This document shows, piece by piece, positions 17,641 to 22,014 of a stretch of DNA of 22,014 nt (position 1 is its first letter; each line of letters begins with the position of its first letter). A model generated the notes under the pieces. That model did no database searches. It saw nothing but the letters and a program-made list of their open reading frames with translations, and was not told the DNA's origin. The stretch lies in the NCBI GenBank assembly GCA_946482655.1, contig CAMLSA010000055.1:1-22014 (forward strand), written 5' to 3'. The stretch is from an uncultured Sphingomonas sp. (GTDB lineage Bacteria > Pseudomonadota > Alphaproteobacteria > Sphingomonadales > Sphingomonadaceae). A program made the translations under genes and the position numbers.

Positions 17641-19524
17641 ATGACGCTGGTTCGGGGCCTGTGGAAACTGCTGGTCGGGATCAAGGACGCGCTCGTCCTG
17701 ATCGCGATGCTGTTGTTCTTCGCGCTGCTGTTCATGGCGCTGTCGATCAAGCCCAACAATGTCGCGCCCACTTCGGGCGCGCTCGTGATTGATCTGGACG
17801 GCACGCTGGTCGAACAGCCGGCCGAAACCGATACGCTGACCATCATTTCGGGCAATAAGCCGTTCAGCCGCGAAACCCGTCTGCGCGATATCGAGCGCGG
17901 GCTGCAGGCGGCGGCGACATCCAGCAGCGTCAGGGCGATCGTCCTCGACCTCGACACCTTCCTCGGTGGCGAGCAGGCGGTGATCGCGGCCGCCGGCACG
18001 GCGCTCGACAAGGTCCGCGCCGCCGGAAAGCCGATCTTCGCCTACGCCACCGGCTATAGCGACGACGGTTATCAGCTCGCCTCGCACGCGACCGAAATAT
18101 GGTTGAACCCGCTGGGCGGCGTGATCCTGACCGGACCAGGCGGGCCGCAGCTCTATTATAAGGGGCTGATGGACAAGCTTGGCATCACCGCCAAAATCTA
18201 TCGGGTAGGTACCTTCAAGTCGGCGGTCGAACCCTTCACCCGTTCGGATCAGTCGCCCGAAGCGCGCGACGCGAACCAGTCGCTCGTCAACGCCCTATGG
18301 GGCAGCTGGCAGGCGGATGTCCGCGCCGCGCGTCCCAAGGCGCAGCTCGAAGACTTTGTCACGCGTCCCGATGCGGTCGTCGCTGCCGCGGGCGGCCAGA
18401 TGTCGCAGGCCGCGCTCAAGGCGGGGCTTGTCGACAAGCTGGGGGATCGCAACGCCTTCAATTCACGTGTCGCCGCGATAGCCGGTGATGCGAGCGGAGG
18501 CGGCATCAATGATTTCAGGGCGATCCCACTCGATCGTTGGGCCGAAGCCCATCCGGAAAAATCGAGCGGCACCCCGATCGGTGTTCTGACCGTGGCGGGC
18601 GACATTGTCGATGGCGACGCCCCGCCGGGGAATGCAGGCGGGGCCACCATCTCGAAGCTGCTGCTCAACGAGCTGGCTCGCAAGCGGATCAAGGCACTGG
18701 TCGTGAGGGTCGATTCGCCGGGCGGATCGGTTGTCGCCGCCGAGCAGATTCGATCGGCGATACTCCAGGCGAAGGGCCTCGGGCTGCCGATCGTCGTATC
18801 GATGGGCGGCCTTGCGGCCAGCGGCGGTTACTGGATATCGACGCCGGCCGATCGGATCATCGCCGACCCCGCGACCATCACGGGCTCGATCGGAGTTTTC
18901 GGCATATTGCCCACCTTCCAAGGCTCGCTCACGAAGCTCGGTCTCTCCGCGGATGGGGTGAAGACCACCCCATTGTCGGGCGAACCCGACGTCTTCAGGG
19001 GCACCTCACCCCAGTTCGACGCGCTGATGCAGGGCGCGATCGAGGACATCTACCAGCGCTTCACCGCCCTGGTGGCGCAATCGCGCAAGCTGCCGATCGC
19101 ACGTGTCCGCCAAATCGCCGAGGGCCGTGTATGGTCGGGCAGCACCGCACGCCAGATCGGTCTGATCGACAGTTTCGGCACGGTGGACGATGCTGTCGCT
19201 GAAGCGGCGAGGCTTGCCAAGCTCGATCCGGAGAAGGTGCGCCCGCTCTATATCGAAAGGCCGCTCTCGCCCTGGCGGGAAATGCTGAAATCCTTTGCGG
19301 GAACAGCCGAGAATGAAGGCGAAGCCCCGCGCGCGGGCGATCCGTGGGGGACATTGGCGGGGCAGCCTGAGCGGCTTTTGCTTCGCGCGCTCGGGGATGC
19401 GCATCGGCTCCTGACCGGACCGGCGATCCAGATACGCTGCCTCGAATGTTCGAGCGCCCAGTCCCCGCCCCGCCCTGGAGATATCAGCGCCGCGCGGAGC
19501 CTGTTGGCATGGGTGGCGCGCTGA
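17641..19524 (+). CDS. sppA: signal peptide peptidase SppA, 67K type
   Basis: This 627-residue inner-membrane serine protease of family S49 degrades cleaved signal peptides and other membrane peptides. An N-terminal anchor lies at about residues 15-38. Two S49 repeats follow. The first holds the catalytic lysine in VGTFKSAVEPFTR (Lys193), and the second the serine in MGGLAASGGYWIS (Ser394), the Lys-Ser dyad of the two-repeat enzyme. Conserved ATITGSIGVFG follows the serine. Length is normal for the long form (about 620). ATG 17641 is chosen because it begins just before the anchor; an extension to 17563 would overlap the transglutaminase gene and add polar residues. It follows that gene by 65 bases on the same strand and may be co-transcribed. 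Its 3' end overlaps the GNAT remnant. Confidence 0.95.
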   Translation: MTLVRGLWKLLVGIKDALVLIAMLLFFALLFMALSIKPNNVAPTSGALVIDLDGTLVEQPAETDTLTIISGNKPFSRETRLRDIERGLQAAATSSSVRAIVLDLDTFLGGEQAVIAAAGTALDKVRAAGKPIFAYATGYSDDGYQLASHATEIWLNPLGGVILTGPGGPQLYYKGLMDKLGITAKIYRVGTFKSAVEPFTRSDQSPEARDANQSLVNALWGSWQADVRAARPKAQLEDFVTRPDAVVAAAGGQMSQAALKAGLVDKLGDRNAFNSRVAAIAGDASGGGINDFRAIPLDRWAEAHPEKSSGTPIGVLTVAGDIVDGDAPPGNAGGATISKLLLNELARKRIKALVVRVDSPGGSVVAAEQIRSAILQAKGLGLPIVVSMGGLAASGGYWISTPADRIIADPATITGSIGVFGILPTFQGSLTKLGLSADGVKTTPLSGEPDVFRGTSPQFDALMQGAIEDIYQRFTALVAQSRKLPIARVRQIAEGRVWSGSTARQIGLIDSFGTVDDAVAEAARLAKLDPEKVRPLYIERPLSPWREMLKSFAGTAENEGEAPRAGDPWGTLAGQPERLLLRALGDAHRLLTGPAIQIRCLECSSAQSPPRPGDISAARSLLAWVAR

Positions 19525-19823
19525 CCGTCCGTCCGGCGGCACGCGCCGACGCGGCCGCCATCGTCGCCATCCACGCCCATTACGTTCGCGGAAGCGTCGT
19601 CACCTTCGAGATCGAGCCGCCCGACGGCGACGAGCTGGCCAGGCGAATGGATCTCGTCCTGCCACAATATCCCTGCCTCGCCGCGAGAGGGGTGGCGAGC
19701 TGGTCGGCTATGTCCATGCCGGCAAATTATATGAGCGCGCGGCCTATCGCTGGATCGCAGGGGCGAGCTCGATTTCCGGCCGCGCCCGAATGGCCGGCCG
19801 AGCCGCGGCCGTTCACCGCGTGA
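19509..19823 (+). pseudogene. broken GNAT acetyltransferase gene (phosphinothricin-type)
   Basis: From ATG 19509, which overlaps the end of sppA by 16 bases, the frame reads VRPAARADAAAIVAIHAHYV then VVTFEIEPPDGDELARRMDLVL, the N-terminus of the phosphinothricin/methionine sulfone-type N-acetyltransferase group. Around 19677-19690 the frame breaks. The family continuation GGELVGYVHAGKLYERAAYRW is found in another frame (19694-19753). After AYRW the acetyl-CoA binding core, roughly 80 residues, is missing: only 70 bases remain to the TGA at 19821-19823. The last codons (PAEPRPFTA) look like a normal C-terminal tail of this family. So there is one frameshift and a large internal deletion, and the product cannot be active. 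The stop directly abuts the stop of the convergent lipoprotein gene. Confidence 0.8.
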
Positions 19824-20471
19824 TCAGGCGAACCGGCCGGTGCAGATGCTCATCACCGCGGCGGGGGCGCCGAGCCTGGTCATCCGGACGAGGGCGGCTT
19901 CCTTCAGCGCCCGTGTCCTCTCGATATCTCCGGCTCCGCGAGCTTTGAGGCCGCTGCCGATCGAATCGTCGAGCTGCTGCTTCATCCGGACGAAGGTGGT
20001 GAACCGGTCGATCGACTGGGGATCGTTCGAACTCACCGTCTTCACGAGAAAATCGCCCATAGAATAACAGCCTAGGGCGGCGTCGAACCTGGCCCTGGGC
20101 AATTCGATGCCGGCGGTCTTGTTGACGACGGGATATGCCCGTGCGCACGGCTCGATCAGGCTCCGCCACTTGTTGCTGGTGATCTCCTCCTGCAGCGCAT
20201 TCATGCGGGTCACCACCGCGGAGGCCCGCTCGGCGGAGAAATCATTGCCTTCGGCGCCGGCCAGCATTGCGTAATGGATGATCCGGGTCTGCGCCTCGAA
20301 ATCGAGATCGCCCTTAAGGTCGGGCGCCTTGAGACGCGCCTCGGCGGCGCTCACCACGGCGCAGGTTGCCGCCTTGTCGATCGGGTCGCTCGACAGTGAG
20401 AGCTTCTTGGGACCGCACGAGGCCAGTAGCATCGTGCTTGCCGCCAACAGCGCCACCATCTTGCCACGCAT
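19824..20471 (-). CDS. predicted lipoprotein of unknown function
   Basis: The 215-residue product begins with a short basic start, a hydrophobic stretch and a lipobox LLAS-C (Cys19), the mark of a lipoprotein signal peptide, so the mature protein is probably attached to the inner or outer membrane. The mature part is mainly alpha-helical in character, with four further cysteines (in ATCAVV, EPCARAY, LGCYSMG and SICTGRF) that could form disulfides in the periplasm. I recognise no domain; it resembles sphingomonad hypothetical proteins only in general type. GAGGTG six bases before the ATG at 20471 supports the start. It diverges from astA and converges on the GNAT remnant with no base between the stops. 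Confidence 0.82.
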   Translation of the reverse strand: MRGKMVALLAASTMLLASCGPKKLSLSSDPIDKAATCAVVSAAEARLKAPDLKGDLDFEAQTRIIHYAMLAGAEGNDFSAERASAVVTRMNALQEEITSNKWRSLIEPCARAYPVVNKTAGIELPRARFDAALGCYSMGDFLVKTVSSNDPQSIDRFTTFVRMKQQLDDSIGSGLKARGAGDIERTRALKEAALVRMTRLGAPAAVMSICTGRFA

Positions 20472-20637
20472 CTCCGCACCTCACCGCGCACAGGGCACGA
20501 ACCATCTTCGTGTCGGTGCAGTACAGATAGCCGAGCCAAGCTGACGCTCGAGTGAATGGCGCTCGCGCTTGGTCGCGAAATCAGGCAAGGCCGGGAAAAA
20601 GCTGGCCTGGTCTCATTTGTTACGACTATTATGTGCC
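20472..20637. other. divergent control region between the lipoprotein gene and astA
   Basis: These 166 bases hold the lipoprotein ribosome binding site on the minus strand. On the plus strand an AGGCC/GGCCT stem (20588-20608) surrounds an A-rich loop. A -10-like TATTAT (20627-20632) lies five bases before the astA ATG; no good -35 is seen 17 bases upstream, and no ribosome binding site precedes the ATG. An astA promoter with a leaderless transcript is possible but unproven. Confidence 0.3.
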
Positions 20638-21648
20638 ATGCGCGGAACCCCGTCGATCAGGATCCGTCCGGTTCAGGAACATGACCTTGACGCGCTACTC
20701 GCGCTGGCAGAGGGCGCTGGGCCCGGCTTGACCAACCTGCCCCCGGACCGCAAGGCGATCGCCGATCGGATCGGCCGCAGCAACGCCCTGCTCGGCGGCG
20801 AGAAGCTGAGCGGCGCGATCATCCTGGGGCTCGAGATCGACGGACGGGTGCGGGGTTGCGGGATGATATTCCCCCGGATCGGCATCGACTGGCCCTTCTA
20901 CAGCTACCGGATCAGCTACACGACGCAGCGGTCGAGCATCGACGGTCGCATGGTCCGCTTTCCGGTGCTCACTCTCACCAACGACCTCGAGGACTGTGCC
21001 GAGGTGGGAGGGCTGATGGTCGATCCGGCGCTGCGCCAGGGCGGCTATGGCCGGATGATGGCGCGTAGCCGGTATCTCTTCATCGGCTGCCACCGCGCGA
21101 ACTTTCCGAAGCGAGTGATCGCCGATCTGAGGGGTTGGCTCGACAATGGCCAATCGCCCTTCTGGGATGCAGTCGGTGGCCGCTTCTATGCAATGAGCTT
21201 TGCCGAGGCCGATCATATCAACGGGATTACCGGCAACCAGTTCATCGCGGATCTGGGCCCGCGCGCGCCGATCTATGTCAACATGCTGTCCGAAGCGGCG
21301 CAGGCGGTGATCGGCCGTGTCCACGACCATGGCCGAGCCGCGCTGAACCTCCTGACCGAGGAGGGCTTTCGCGACGAAGGCTATATCGACATCTTCGATG
21401 CAGGGCCGACGATGGTCGCGACGATAGACGACCTGAAGGCGATCCGGGAGCTGCGCCACGCGATGTTCGCCCGTGCCGACGACGGTGATGCGATCCGTGA
21501 CCATCTGATCACGCGCGGGACGGGCGCAGCCTTCTGTTGCACTCCGGGGTCCATCGAAATCTCCGGCGGCCACGCGACGACCGACCGGACGAGCGCCGCG
21601 ATGCTGGCCCTGTCGGTGGGAGAGGGCTTCAGCTATCTGGCGCTATGA
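20638..21648 (+). CDS. astA: arginine N-succinyltransferase
   Basis: The 336-residue enzyme transfers succinyl from succinyl-CoA to the alpha-amino group of arginine, the first step of the ammonia-releasing AST pathway of arginine use as nitrogen or carbon source. It starts with [27 protein letters not shown], a GNAT-like beginning typical of AstA. It continues with [27 protein letters not shown] (about 121-147, the CoA-binding loop), then [19 protein letters not shown] and [17 protein letters not shown]. Length is close to the usual ~340. ATG 20638 is chosen over an upstream in-frame TTG at 20569. It overlaps astB by four bases (ATGA), so the two are one operon. astD does not lie between them, unlike the order in enterobacteria. 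Confidence 0.95.
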   Translation: MRGTPSIRIRPVQEHDLDALLALAEGAGPGLTNLPPDRKAIADRIGRSNALLGGEKLSGAIILGLEIDGRVRGCGMIFPRIGIDWPFYSYRISYTTQRSSIDGRMVRFPVLTLTNDLEDCAEVGGLMVDPALRQGGYGRMMARSRYLFIGCHRANFPKRVIADLRGWLDNGQSPFWDAVGGRFYAMSFAEADHINGITGNQFIADLGPRAPIYVNMLSEAAQAVIGRVHDHGRAALNLLTEEGFRDEGYIDIFDAGPTMVATIDDLKAIRELRHAMFARADDGDAIRDHLITRGTGAAFCCTPGSIEISGGHATTDRTSAAMLALSVGEGFSYLAL

Positions 21649-22014
21649 CCACGATCGAGATCAACTTCGACGGGCTGATCGGCCCAATGCACAATTATGC
21701 AGGCCTTTCCGCCGGCAACGTCGCCAGCGCATCGAACGCGGGCGCGGTATCGGAGCCCCGCGCGGCCGCGCTCCAGGGGCTCGCCAAGATGAAACGGCTG
21801 ATGGACCGGGGCCTCGCCCAGGGCTTCATCCCTCCACCACGCCGCCCTGCCCTTGCCGCCTTGCGTGGGCTCGGATTCGCTGGAGATGACAAGGCCGTGC
21901 TCGCCCGCGCCGCCGCCGAGGACCCCGTCCTGTTCAACAACGCGTGCTCGGCCTCGGCGATGTGGGCGGCCAACGCCGCAACCGTGATCGCGGGCCCCGA
22001 CAGCGGCGATGGCC
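21645..22014 (+). CDS. astB: N-succinylarginine dihydrolase, N-terminal part (runs off the window)
   Basis: Only the first 123 codons are present. They read [20 protein letters not shown], then [31 protein letters not shown], and [13 protein letters not shown], which match the AstB N-terminus closely. The enzyme hydrolyses N2-succinylarginine to N2-succinylornithine, two ammonia and carbon dioxide, the second step of the AST pathway. The catalytic cysteine, histidine and glutamate lie further on, outside the window. The start ATG overlaps the astA stop (ATGA), so translation is coupled. Confidence 0.95.
   Translation, partial: MTTIEINFDGLIGPMHNYAGLSAGNVASASNAGAVSEPRAAALQGLAKMKRLMDRGLAQGFIPPPRRPALAALRGLGFAGDDKAVLARAAAEDPVLFNNACSASAMWAANAATVIAGPDSGDG

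Overview
The window looks like a core-chromosome segment from a GC-rich alphaproteobacterium, most likely a sphingomonad. The reasons are the CckA hybrid kinase, the gene order dapA-smpB-DUF2062-cckA-recA, an alphaproteobacterial LexA box (GTTC-N7-GTTC) in front of recA, and strongly GC-biased codon use that produces long antisense shadow frames. This assignment is inference from gene content. No insertion sequence, prophage, integrase or CRISPR array was seen.

Left part (1-12 kb). A tRNA-Lys(CTT) gene on the minus strand faces away from a small membrane-anchored protein of unknown function (387-920). From 12 kb back to 1 kb, minus-strand genes follow one another: dapA (lysine and cell-wall precursor), smpB (ribosome rescue, tmRNA partner), a DUF2062 membrane protein coupled to smpB by a one-base overlap, cckA (cell-cycle phosphorelay kinase), recA (with a recognisable SOS operator), the wreck of a VOC/glyoxalase-family gene, a glutathione S-transferase, glpK (glycerol kinase) and alaS.

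Right part (12-22 kb). Plus-strand genes start with a soluble-type lytic transglycosylase (slt) that diverges from dapA across only 46 bases. They continue with a tight three-gene cluster: a circularly permuted ATP-grasp protein, an alpha-E (DUF403) protein and a transglutaminase-like cysteine peptidase. This is a known but functionally unsolved conserved association, predicted to build and remove a peptide or amide-linked modification. It is followed by sppA (signal peptide peptidase). A broken GNAT acetyltransferase gene overlaps the end of sppA and abuts, stop to stop, a small predicted lipoprotein on the minus strand. The window ends with astA and the start of astB, the first two steps of the arginine succinyltransferase (AST) pathway, overlapping as ATGA.

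The most interesting items are the ATP-grasp/alpha-E/transglutaminase/SppA cluster, the uncharacterised membrane-anchored protein at 387-920 with a repeat-rich upstream region, the two gene wrecks (VOC downstream of recA, GNAT downstream of sppA), and several genes whose -10-like hexamer lies so close to the ATG that leaderless transcripts are plausible.
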